Shown: one piece after another, positions 35,655 to 45,981 of the stretch | Numbering within the stretch: the stretch's first letter is position 1 | Layout of the letters: each line of letters begins with the position of its first letter | Source of the DNA: Nilaparvata lugens | Taxonomy: Eukaryota > Arthropoda > Insecta > Hemiptera > Delphacidae | DNA: 64,000 nucleotides | Assembly: GCF_014356525.2 (NCBI RefSeq) | Contig: NC_052506.1 | Location: forward strand, 34,749,564 to 34,813,563 | Reading direction: 5' to 3' | Program-made: the position numbers and the translations under genes | Notes under the pieces: generated by a model | What the model was told of the DNA's origin: nothing | The model's input: only the letters and a program-made list of their open reading frames with translations | Database searches by the model: none

Positions 35655-38600
35655 GTTAGTATAATATTATTTTCAAATATAAAAAAATCACTTTCAAGCC
35701 TTCTTCACATTAATGCAATTTGCATGACGGCGACGATTTCAACCATTTAAACCAATAAAAGGTTAAAAATTCTCTCCTTCCCGTCGCCTCCATGCGGATC
35801 AGAGTGGTGTGTATAAGGTTTAAAACAACAAATATGGATAAATGAAAACAACAAAAATAGGCTAAAGTTCAGGTCAATACCGATATACTTCAAACCGATA
35901 AATAGTCATCAAATTTATTGTTGGGATTGATTTAGTACGCTATGGTATTTTGATCACAAAAATTTAACGGCGGCCACTGGGCCGCATACTGTACTCATTA
36001 CAAATTTAAAAAAGTTCTACTAACCACACTTTGTTCAAGACTTTTCACTCACCTCTTGGCCTAGAATTTAGCCGGCTAGAGGTTAGGTTGAGTTATGTTT
36101 ATTTTCAAAGGTAAAATACAGATTGGGTAGTTTAGGGTGTTAGGTTTTTGGTTTGTAATTGCAATAGGCCTATGCTAAAAGGGGTTGCGGTCCAGTTTGA
36201 GGTAAGCTTGTTGATGTTTCAAAGGTAAAAGTGTAGGTTAGGTTTTTGCTTTTAAATGGCTATAATATGCTGGAAGGAACTAGGGATCAGATTAGGCCTA
36301 GTACATCCATAAGTACTGTACCGACATATCTAAAGTTTAAAAAAACTATATGGCTGACAAGGTATAGGTTAAATGCATGCAAAATTGTGCTACTTTCAAC
36401 TTTGATCATTTTAAAAATAATAGTGACCGCCGTTTAATTTGAGTGATCAAAATAACGTACTAAATCAATCGCAACCAAAAATTTGATCGGCAGTGGACCT
36501 AGATTTACGCCAAAAAATACTCTTTGAAGCTGGCATTATAATCAATAGAAATGGACAATGAAAAATGAAATAAAATTTCGTTCCTAAATTTGATTTATCA
36601 GATTCTTGCATTTTACCCTTGCATAAGAGTAACTTGCTCGAGATATAAGCTAATAAGTAGGTCTGCGTTAAATAAATTTATAAGAAAGTGTAAAGATAGT
36701 CCAGTATTATTAATACTTTATAAAAGCATAACGACAATCCAGATGAACTAAGAAACTAGGTACATGTCCATATCAATCATCCCTCCGAAAAATATTTAAA
36801 ACGTGTTTGGCATTTGGTTTTGCTGAATTAAGAACTATTGAATGTGTGTTTTGTTGTTTGCCTCGAGGTTGTGAGATGGAGGAAGGGTTGGATGGAAATG
36901 CTCTTCTATTTCCGGAATAAAGCACCCTTGTTGTTGACAATCAAGCATCAATTCGTAATATTCTGTCCGATAAATAAATTATCCGTTCTCTGATGCACAG
37001 CATGGCTTTGGAATTGGAAGGTATCTGTTTACAGCTGTTTCAAAAAATGATAAATTATAACATAAAAGACTTTTAAAAGAGGGATCTTGCATCTGGTCCT
37101 GGCTGGTTTGAGCAAGGTATGCGTACCTCATGGAATCTTTCTTGAGAAGCTTGTAAGGTATGGACTTGATAGTTAGGTGCAGGGCAGGTGACCATCAGCT
37201 TACGTGTGAGCCCCACACACTGTTCGGTGAGGGACTCCCTACTCTTCCTGATAAATGATCAATAAACTTGAACTCCTTGGAATTGTGTTGTGACACTACA
37301 ATTTACTTACGAGAGCGGACGGTGGAAGAAGAGAGATTCATTAATTTATTTTATAAATTACACTCCAATTTATTTTATAAATTACCAATTATAACATTGG
37401 TAGATAGAACACTAAGACAATCCTTGTGTTATTTTTCTCCCGAATTTGTTGTCCAAAATAAGCTTAGTTTTCCAGGCTAAATTTCTGTACTATTTTAGTC
37501 CAAAATAAACTTGTGAACTAGAATTTTTAATCTAGATAGATATAATTAATAAATGAATCAGGAATATTTTACTCAATTATCACTTGAGAATATTAAGTTA
37601 TCTAAGAAAATGTTTTATCATTTAAGAATTACAAACTTCTATTGTTCTCTTCAAATGTGAGGAAGACTCTCAGTAACTAGTCTGTGGTTGCTGATTTTGC
37701 ACAGTAGTAGAATTTGTGGCATTTGCCATTGACTCCAAGTTAACATGGATATGCCACATTGATGGTGTTTGCACCAGAATGGCATGGGTGGTAATTTGAC
37801 TAAGAGCCCTTCTTATAATATATTCCGTTTACTTTGCCCTATTCCATTACCATCTTATTTATAGACTTTAGCTATGGAAGCCATCGGTGAGCTGTAAGAG
37901 TATACTGATGCTCCAAAATAAGGCAATAAATACATCCACACGGTCTTCAAAAAGTATATATATACTGTCTAGTCTGCTGCATGTCAAGAGTACACAGAGG
38001 GCAGTCATGTACTGAGGGCTGATATTCATGCACGCATTACAAGGAGGATAATTTAAATTTACATCCCAAGCTGCAGAACTAACAAGAAAAGGGACTCCAC
38101 CCCTATTTTGCACCAGTCAATGTAAAAAACCATGCAGGATAAGTAAGTTTTTTAGAACAATGTCGAGATCTGGCTGGAGAGAGATCCATTCTACACAATA
38201 TACAATTTTTTGATGTACATAAGGACTATAGTTTGACCTGCCATCTTACTTCTTGACGTCATCTATCCTATTCACTTGTCATGGATGAAGAAAGAGGAAT
38301 TAAGGAATTATTTGGGGTAGTCAGTGCCTTGTTCTTAGTGAACAAACTTTCTCTGAATTAAAGGAAGACGTAAAATTTACTCCGCGCCCTGAACTGGAAT
38401 CCACCAATTTTTGGATATTATGTGAAGCTGCTGGATTTCATGATTGATGTCACCTATACATGAAAATATTGAATCGGCAGAAACCAAAATCAGGCTTCAA
38501 CTAAGGATTAATAGAGATCTCTAGAGATACACTAGATATATTCTACGGGATGCCAGAACATTTTCTTGAACAGGAGGGAAGTTTTGAGAGGAGGCTTCTG

Positions 38601-41600
38601 ATGAAGCTTGTGCACTCTTTCCCACATTATAAAGTTTGAACTCCCAGTCAAGACCTAGTCAATACAATTTTTTTGTAACTATGGCTACCCAACTCTATCT
38701 TGAATTTTGTATTTCATGATGAAATTAATGTATTGTTGTGGGTTTCTTCACTAATAAAACACTTGAGGCGATTTATACTGATTAGATTTATTACTTACAA
38801 CACTATAGGCTAACACACGGAGGTAAACTATAAACAACTAAAAACTGATAAGTACCTAATAAATTACACCGAATTATTACAAGCTTATGTTAAATAATAT
38901 GAATAACTATCCAAGAATCAAATCAAATAAAATTGATTCATCAAAAACAATTAGGCTACATTACAAATTAGAATACTATAACAATTAATACAATTAAAAC
39001 AATGAAGTTTTATGCATTGAATAATTTCTTAACAGGCAAAGATATTCAATGGATAAATATACATCCCATTATAATTGATATGTATTGGGGTATAAGCTAT
39101 TAGTTGCTTGATATGATTACTATTTACAAACTTCATTCACTTTAGACACTTTAGATAGTTTACTTTGTGGTCTGAGGGCTTATCAGCTCTTTTGCAGTTG
39201 AAAAATACTGGAGGTTTATCAATGGAAGGGCAGGTTTTGATGTTGTGTCCTGTGATGGAGCAATGACCACAGATGTATTCTTTTTTACAATGTTTTGTGA
39301 TGTGCCCATAGACTTGACATTTATAGCACCTTTGCACTGCATGGTAATCATTAACTCTACATGATGTCATATCTTAAATATTTTTTCTTATTAGTTATTG
39401 CTTTCTTAATTTCGGGTTTACATTCTACTACCCAATGCACGGAATCCTTGTTTTTCGGCCCTAATTTGAATGATGGCTTGCAACCTTCTTCAAATTTTTG
39501 TTTTTCTATCCCTGAATTGACAAAATTTTTGTTATATATTTCTTCAGTTACCTCTTTGTTAGTGAGATCAGATGGAACATCATAAACAATTATCCTGGGT
39601 TTTTTATTTTGGGGCTCAGTTATCTTGATTTGATCATTAATTACAGCTTTATTCTTCAATAATTTCTTTTTGTCCTCTAGAGAATCCAGAACAATGAGTA
39701 AACCTCCTCCTCTAACGAGTAGGCTACTGTCTTTTTTTATTTTAATGTTATCCTTTCTTGCGATTTTGGTTTTCAGTGTTCCTTTTATTTTTTCACTGTC
39801 TTGTTTCTCATTGCCGGTGGAATTTGAGGGTTTAATTAAGACTACCTGTTCTCTTGGAAGGATTTTCCTGACTTGATTATTGGACTGGGGGTCGCTTGAA
39901 GTAGTTGTATCATGTCTGCATAAGTAATAGGCCTGTCTTTATTTTTAATTTCCTGAACAGATTTGCTTATGTCCTGTAATGAGTCGTGAATTTTCGGATG
40001 CCCTAGAGAATCACTTATTTGGCTAATAGTATCTGCTCTCGTTTCTACTTTCACGATTACCAATGCTAATTTCTGAACTAATTATAAGAAATTATCATAT
40101 TCGGCTCTGGAAACCTTGTTTTTTTCAAATTCTGACGTAGCCCATTCCTTGAATTCCGAAGAGATACTCTTCAAGTTCATTATGTCTGTGTTGAATTCAC
40201 TCAGCATTAATTGTTCAACAGTTTCCATTTTACTGGTTGTTCTCGTACTTTGAGTCCTTGGTTTCCTGGAAAGCTATCCTCTTCTTCCTCCTCCTCGAAT
40301 TGCGGGATCAGTCCATCCGGTGGTTTGGTTGGTGACCTCATCTATCCGACGATGATGACGTATGAAGATAGCTGCTGTATGGTTATGTTCCAGTGACCCA
40401 CTTATTGATGAAAGATGATTGTTTTGAAAACTATCACTACGGTGAAACTAAACTACTAAGATGTTTTCTCTACGAGCGCTACTATAGGACTACGAATAGG
40501 ACTGGAATAACTGTCACCAAATTTAATAAACTGTATAAGCAACTACAAAAAATCTTTCATCACTAGCCTGTCATGATTATTATCACTTTGTCACTAGTAT
40601 GTCACGATAAGAGAAGAAACAAGCAATACCACTGTAGTTTGTTAACTGACTCGCCGACTGTAACACGCGCCATTTATATAAGCAACATAACCTTCGAGAA
40701 GGATCTGGAGGTGTCGAACGCCCGACCAATCAGTGTTTTGAACGCGCTTGTCATTGGTTGACGTCTCCCTGCACCAATATGAACTCACGAAAAATGTTCT
40801 AGAAGCCTCCTCTATGTTGTTTACTAGAAACCCCTCGCCTCCTGCCATCCCTCTGAAGGCCTCATCCACAACACTGGCCCATATGAATAAAGTTGAGCAT
40901 TTGCTTCATTTTCTATGAATAAACGTGAGCAAAACCTTTTGCTATTTTTATAAAAAATAGTTTGAGCATTTGCTCAAAAGTAAAAGCTTTTGCTCAAAAT
41001 TGTATGAATGAACCAGAGCATTTGCTCAACTTTTGAAGCTAATGCTTCAAAAAAGGTGAGTCTAGTCTAGAGCAGCTTATCACCTTTTGCTCATAGTAAA
41101 ATGGCTCAACTAATTCGTATGAGGAAGAGAAAACTATACCAGATACGATCACAACCAATAGTTGAGAACTATAAAACTCTTTTTAGATTCAACCATGATA
41201 TATATATCACCATTATCTCTACAAAAGATAGCTAGGCTACCTGTTATAAAGATAGCCATCACAAAATAGGAAATAGGCATTTAAGAAGATGAGAGTGTAG
41301 ACGATTATAAGAAGGCTATTGATATTATAAGAATATGCTGAAGATTATTATAGAGATGCCATTTTTTCACGCTATTATTTCAAAATTCTAAACTCAACTA
41401 ACCTAAAACTCTATTCATAAATAGAAAACAGAGCAGACGACGCAAACACAAGCGGTGCACCTTTAGGGCTTCCGTGAGCTATAAAAACAAATTAAGGCTA
41501 CAAAAGCGAATCAGCTGATGAGAAATCTTTAAAATACGTGAGCATTTGCTCCAGAGTTCAGGAGCGTAAGGTAAGAGTAGAAGGTAAAGCTTATTCATAT

Positions 41601-44600
41601 AAAAATGAGCAAATGCTTTTGCTTCTACCTTTTGCTCATGAGCAAAACCTTATGCTCCATGCTCTTGCTCATGAGCATTTGCTCTGGTTTTATTCATGTG
41701 GGCCACTGTCCCCTTCTTAAAACTGATCTGTCCCAGAACAGTCAAGATCCATACTGAAGGTGTGGAAAGCAATCAAGCTGGTTTCGATGGATCCACTGGT
41801 GTGGCTGCCCATGGATTGTAAACACTGGTCTCATTGGTCTCACAATCTCCCAGTCCAATCCATCATAGCCACAGCCGAGTCTGAGAATCCCAAGCTGCTC
41901 CACTCCCAGGAATTGGAGGTGAGTCCGTAGGTGCATTAGACTATGCCACAAGGCCTGATATGTGGATTCTTCCTTGGGTTGGTATTTTTGTTATCAAATA
42001 GAACAGATGTTGATTCTGATCCTGAAGATGAATTGCTTTTCCCACTGTTGGATTCTGAAGGTTCAGCTCATCCAATCTTCCAAACTTCCTCCTGAAGACC
42101 ATAGTGATCCCTCGTGATACTCCCACATTCCTAGCTATGCAATGGGCCAATGCATAGCTCCTTTGCAGGGTGAACAGGTCCTGGCGACTGTCGGTGACAT
42201 TCCCTTCTTCCTGTGACATCTCCAGATTGGCGATGAAATCTTCAAAGTCAGGACTGGCTGGTTGAAGAACCTGCACTTCTTGTTCTTGAGCTTCTTTTGC
42301 AGTATTGTCTTCATGATAGGGTGCCAGTCGGTTGAAGTGGACAATTCGTGGAGTACCCGTGGCTTCTTGATCATGTAGACCACATCGTTGATCCTTGTGA
42401 CCACTTCATATGGTCCATCCCAGGAAGTTTGCAACTTGGGAGAGTATCCACGACGTCGTCGAGGGTTGTACAACCAAACCTTGTCACCAGCCTGGTATCC
42501 TCCATGGTCTGCTTTGATGTCATAACGTTACTTCATCATGACACTGGCATCCTGGATGTTTGTGTGGACAGTCTCATGAATTTCATCCATCTGTTTCCGG
42601 AGCTTGATGATGTAGTCTTCCCGTTCCAGGTCCTCTCCGGGCTTGCATCCATACTCCAGGTCACAGGGTAGACGCATATCTTGCCCAAGAATTATCTTCG
42701 ATAACTTCGGTATGCCTAGGAATTAGTTCTGAACAGGATTCACATTCCACGTGGGCCTGTAGGTCCTCTAATACATCATTTCTTGTTTGCCATCAAAATG
42801 ATCATTCATCTTAAAATACTTTGTATTTTTCAGTTATTCGTGTGGATACAGAAAAGTATTTGACGACTACACAACTATAATACAAGAGAAATATCCGGAA
42901 ATCAGTATTCATGGTGGAAATTATGACCCTCCTAGTCATTTCATGTTACTTGTCAGAATTTTGGTAAGTTTTATTTCTCCACTCTTATTGTATTGTATCA
43001 TTTTTATTTTTTGAATGTTTTTCTAATCATGAATGATTTTTTTTTGTTCTAAAATCAAATAGATTTTTGAATAATCAATTTCAGAAAAAAAATTATTTCT
43101 AAAAAATTTCCTCTAATCTTTGTTTAAATATCGGGGCACCGAGCTTTGCTCGTTATTTTTATTTATTGATAAACGAACACAATTCTTTAAAATGATCGTG
43201 TTTGTATTTTACAGCTGGCTATACGTCAGCTTATGAATTTTGGGGATGAGATATTTTGATTTTTCACAGACGCACTTTCTTATTATCCACAGACGACGAA
43301 AGTCTCAGCTGTTTTTCCAAGGATAAATTATCCTTTTAATGTCGTTCAGTGAGTTTTCCCAGTGCCTAGTGCAATAGTCCAGTTTAGTCCAGTCCCAGTT
43401 TTCCCAGACCTAGTGCAATCGAATTTTTATATCATAAACCTACTATGTTCCAAATTTCGTGAAAATCGTTAGAGCCGTTTTCGAGATCCGTTGGACATAA
43501 ATAACCAAATATAAAAATACAGAAATTGCTCGCTTAATATAATAGGATACCACGTAAACTGGTAAACTTAATGGTAGTTTATTATGTCTGATGTGGATTC
43601 TACTGTTATATATCGTGGAATGTGAATTCTACTCTTGTATGTCTTTGAATATGGAGCTCTTAATTGGTTTTATTATATTTGAATATGGCTTTCAGAGCAT
43701 TGCAAGAGTGGCACTAATAATCTGCATCATAAGTGGAGCAGACGTATTCAACTACTTGCGAATGCAGCAGCCATCGTGGTGGCATTGGTGCCTTGAAAAC
43801 AAGTTGTATGCCTGCGTTTTCATATTTTTCATGTGCAATGCACTTGAAGGTCATCTCATTTCAACGGGAGCGTTTGAAATAACGCTAAATGGTAGGTACC
43901 TCTGTAATATTCATGCATTAGTAAACTCATTGTGACAAACTTAGAAAACTTACTTTTTTACATCTTAAGTTGTTAGATGTTTACATTTTTCCAAGTGTTT
44001 TTATTCTATCTTAAACATATATTATTACAACTGTTGTCATTACTGTAGAATTCCTATAATTACAGATGGAAATAGAACCACAGCTTTGTATAAATAGATG
44101 CAGAAATGATAAATATAAATAAATGCAGATATATAAAAGCTTATGGTTAACAGCATCTAATTTGGAATTTCGTTAAGTAATATTTATTTATATAATTTGC
44201 TGAGAAATGTCAGTTCCTTGTCTCAACCATCTGTTACTTTCATATTGTGTATTAGATAACCTAACTTTAGTTGTAGTGAAGTTGATGTTGTGGTAGATAT
44301 CCGTATTGAATAAAGCGACTAGAAATTGACACAGCCATTTACAAAAAGATTTTTGAGAAACTAGTTTTGGTTATATACCATTATCATACATAATGAGTCA
44401 TATGTATGGGAACCCTTCAATAAGTTGGAGACTAATATGTATTTAAAAGCTCATAATAAAAATATTGCAACCTCCTAAACCTCAATAAGTTGGAGACTGT
44501 TGTAGATGTAATACTGTAACTTTCAGGATAAGTTATTGGTCGAATACTCTACCTTTTGACGTTAAACTGAATTTCAATCCTTCATAAGTGGGTGACTTTA

Positions 44601-45981
44601 GGAGGTGTAACTCGAATATTTTAAATGTAAACACCCATTGTGTGGTACATAATTTTAAAGGCCTTTTTGAAACAAGAAAGCTGGCATCAATAAAAATGCA
44701 CTATGATACTTGTATCCAAAATGGCGGCTGATTGAAGTTTTAGTTCTAAAAGAAATGAGGGGTCGTAACTCAAATTCTTTCAATGTAAACACCCATTGTT
44801 TAGTACATCATTTCAAAGGCCTCTTTAAAACAATACAGATTGCATCATCAATAAACATTTTGTATAATACTTGTATCCGAAATGGCTTGTATCCAATCAT
44901 TTCTTTAAAAACTAAAACTTCAATAAGCTGCCATTTTGGATACAAGTATCATAGAACATTTTTATTGATGTCATCTTTCTTGTTTTAAAATGATGTACCA
45001 CACAATGGGTGTTAGCATTTAAAATATTCGAGTTACAACCCCTAAGTCACCCCCTTACGAAGGGTTGATATTCAGTTGTACATCAAAAGGTAAAATATTC
45101 GTCCAGTAACTTATCCTGAAAGTTACAGTATTATATCTACAACAGTCTTCAACTTATTGAGATTACCATATTTTCATTATGAGCTTTTACTTTATTCTCC
45201 GATCAAGGAAAACATTCAAAATATATCATAAAAATAGGATTATTGTTAAAAGTTCTTAGTAGGATTAATAGTTATGACCCTACTTATGATCTTATGACTC
45301 AGTTTCAAAAAACTTTGAACCATGGGGTTGTCATAGAAACTTACATCTTTCAAAGAAAAGCTCCAGCGTTTGTATGGACGAGTACAGTGGTAGGAGGGGT
45401 CGCATCTGAAGGGTCATACATTTTAGTAACTGTTGAAATATGATTAAAATAAACACCAGCTCTTGTTCACGATAGTTGTCATCTTCATGGTTAGGTCCTG
45501 CCTTTTTAGAATGTCCTCTTCTTCTAAAGTGAAAGAGGACTAGAGCAATATTTGAAATACTTTTGTTTTTACTGGATTTTACTACCCTTAAATTAGTAGC
45601 TTTCTCTGAAGCACCCTTCATAATCAGCAATCAAGAAATTAACAGTGTGTGCTAAAAGAAGCACTGATCCTGTGTTATTTATTGTCATATACCGCTATTA
45701 CGATGTGTTTGAGATACATCTAGTTTTCACTAGTAGCCTGACTAGTTCAGAATAGTTCATGAACATTCACAGCTAACAAATCCAAAACCAATGTTGTTGT
45801 AATGCAGAATAACTTTCTATAGTTTGATTTCAAATGGTTGTGTTTTGTTGCAGACATGCCAGTTTGGTCGAAACTTGAAACTGGAAGAATTCCTCAGCCA
45901 CCAGAATTGTTCCAAATCATCGACAATCAGATGCGATTTGATGATCAAATTGATATTAAACGAGGATTTGCAAAACTGTAA
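35491..45981 (+). CDS. Selenoprotein T-like protein (Cys form), complete, 4 exons
   Basis: Exons 35491-35654, 42834-42963, 43696-43891 and 45854-45981 join in phase to 205 residues. Seen: an N-terminal hydrophobic segment (residues about 8-22, signal peptide or anchor), a redox motif C55-Y-S-C58 split across the first splice, then GYRKVF, EKYP, GGNYDPP, two hydrophobic segments (about 100-113 and 136-150), and KLETGRIPQPPELFQIID near the end. Family knowledge: SelT is an ER membrane thioredoxin-like oxidoreductase; vertebrates have selenocysteine at the second position, insects often Cys, and here the codon is TGT. Length matches the family (about 195-205). Introns 1 and 3 are filled with repeats. 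Confidence 0.95.
35655..39136 (+). other. SelT-like intron 1, proximal part
   Basis: Intron DNA. A possible LINE-type tail (GATCAATAAACTTGAACTC) is at about 37256-37276. The stretch 37740-38110 has weak open frames on the minus strand (37868-38113) without a recognised domain. No gene is supported. Confidence 0.5.
39137..40228 (-). pseudogene. Non-LTR retrotransposon ORF1 (gag-like, CCHC zinc knuckles), broken
   Basis: From ATG at 40228 the frames give an acidic/basic N-terminal region, then RIIVYDVPSDLTNKEV, a block shared by gag-like ORF1 proteins of insect LINEs, then zinc knuckles RCYKCQVYGHITKHC and ICGHCSITGHNIKTC. There is a stop near 40078 and frame changes near 39850, 39660 and 39365. 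The element's RT is not attached. It is on the minus strand, opposite to the SelT-like host gene, and may not belong to the same element as the LINE at 24083. Confidence 0.75.
40240..40873 (-). promoter_or_regulatory. LTR-like pol II promoter segment with TATA box and heat-shock-like motifs
   Basis: Read on the minus strand it starts TGTTGTGGATGAGG directly after the polypurine-like GAAGGGGACAG (now separated by a MITE). It carries TTCTAGAA (40797-40804), TTCTCGAA (40693-40700), CCAAT words at about 40724, 40752 and 40774, TATATAA at about 40674-40682, and TCAGTT about 45 bases further on. This is the layout of a retroelement LTR promoter; TTCnnGAA pairs are the core of heat-shock elements. 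The 3' limit is unclear. It could instead be the 5' region of the LINE whose ORF1 follows. Confidence 0.5.
40876..41704. mobile_element. 829-bp TIR element with ACT duplication, inserted in retroelement
   Basis: Ends GGCCCATATGAATAAA and its inverse TTTATTCATGTGGGCC match at 15 of 16 positions. ACT flanks both sides (40873-40875, 41705-41707). Inner DNA is studded with GAGCATTTGCTC, GAGCAAAAGC and related words in both orientations near both ends. No transposase frame. A 3-bp duplication and GGCC ends suggest a Harbinger-like non-autonomous element, though ACT is not the usual TWA. Confidence 0.8.
41742..42230 (-). other. OARD1-like macro domain segment of the retroelement
   Basis: Macro domains bind ADP-ribose and some remove it from proteins or O-acetyl-ADP-ribose. 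Seen: GD-LF start equivalent, LAHCIARN, GxxxVFRRKFG, YLITK and GCGYD in the right order and spacing for the TARG1/OARD1 subgroup. It directly follows the integrase tail, and is followed by a polypurine-like tract, so it sits at the 3' end of pol. One frame change, in an A run, lies inside the domain. Confidence 0.75.
41742..42695 (-). pseudogene. Ty3/gypsy-like pol end: integrase C-terminus followed by macro domain
   Basis: The upstream part (about 42380-42695) gives MRLPCDLEYG and YNPRRRRGYSPKLQTSWDGP-type residues, the C-terminal tail of gypsy-group integrases. It is followed, after a frame change near 42365, by about 170 residues that match the OARD1-type macro domain: DLFTLQRSYALAHCIARN, VFRRKFGRLDEL, LFYLITK and, after another frame change near 41990, LGCGYDGLDWEIV. 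In OARD1 the Lys after LIT and the Asp of GCGxD are catalytic, and both are present here. A stop at 42528-42530 also breaks the integrase part. RT, RNase H and most of integrase are absent. Confidence 0.8.
42696..42833 (+). other. SelT-like intron 1, distal end
   Basis: Short unassigned DNA between the truncated gypsy fragment and exon 2, ending with the TTTGTATTTTTCAG acceptor. Confidence 0.7.
42834..42963 (+). CDS. SelT-like exon 2 (redox motif and thioredoxin-like core)
   Basis: Acceptor TTTTTCAG at 42833 and donor TTG|GTAAGT. Encodes YSCGYRKVFDDY through GGNYDPPSHFM, the most conserved SelT block. Confidence 0.94.
43125..43550 (-). mobile_element. Helitron-like or similar short repeat in SelT intron 2
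   Basis: The minus strand starts TCCTATTATATTAAGCGAGC after A and contains AACGGCTCTAACGATTTTC, ending near a CGAGC-AAA-GCTCG hairpin. A related copy is at 49440-49735. Start and hairpin suggest a Helitron-type non-autonomous element, but a clear CTRR end is missing. Confidence 0.4.
43696..43891 (+). CDS. SelT-like exon 3
   Basis: Acceptor GGCTTTCAG at 43695, donor AATG|GTAGGT, phase 0 to 1. Encodes a hydrophobic stretch and PSWWHWCLENKLYAC ... ISTGAFEITLN. Confidence 0.93.
44445..45189. mobile_element. Fold-back element in SelT intron 3
   Basis: Left arm about 44445-44733 and right arm about 44927-45189 are inverted, moderately diverged copies (for example CTTGTATCCAAAATGGC and CCATTTTGGATACAAGTATC). 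The middle holds a partial extra copy of one arm (44757-44890). No coding capacity. Confidence 0.75.
45854..45981 (+). CDS. SelT-like exon 4 with stop
   Basis: Acceptor TTGTTGCAG at 45853. Encodes MPVWSKLETGRIPQPPELFQ and a short charged tail, ending in TAA at 45979-45981. Confidence 0.93.

Noticed and set aside
37868..38113. 81-codon minus-strand frame, possible LINE end domain
   Set aside because: A few Cys residues resemble a LINE terminal zinc motif but the spacing does not fit well enough.
43591..43935. 114-codon frame as a separate gene
   Set aside because: It is SelT-like exon 3 plus flanking intron in the same frame; canonical splice sites define the true exon.
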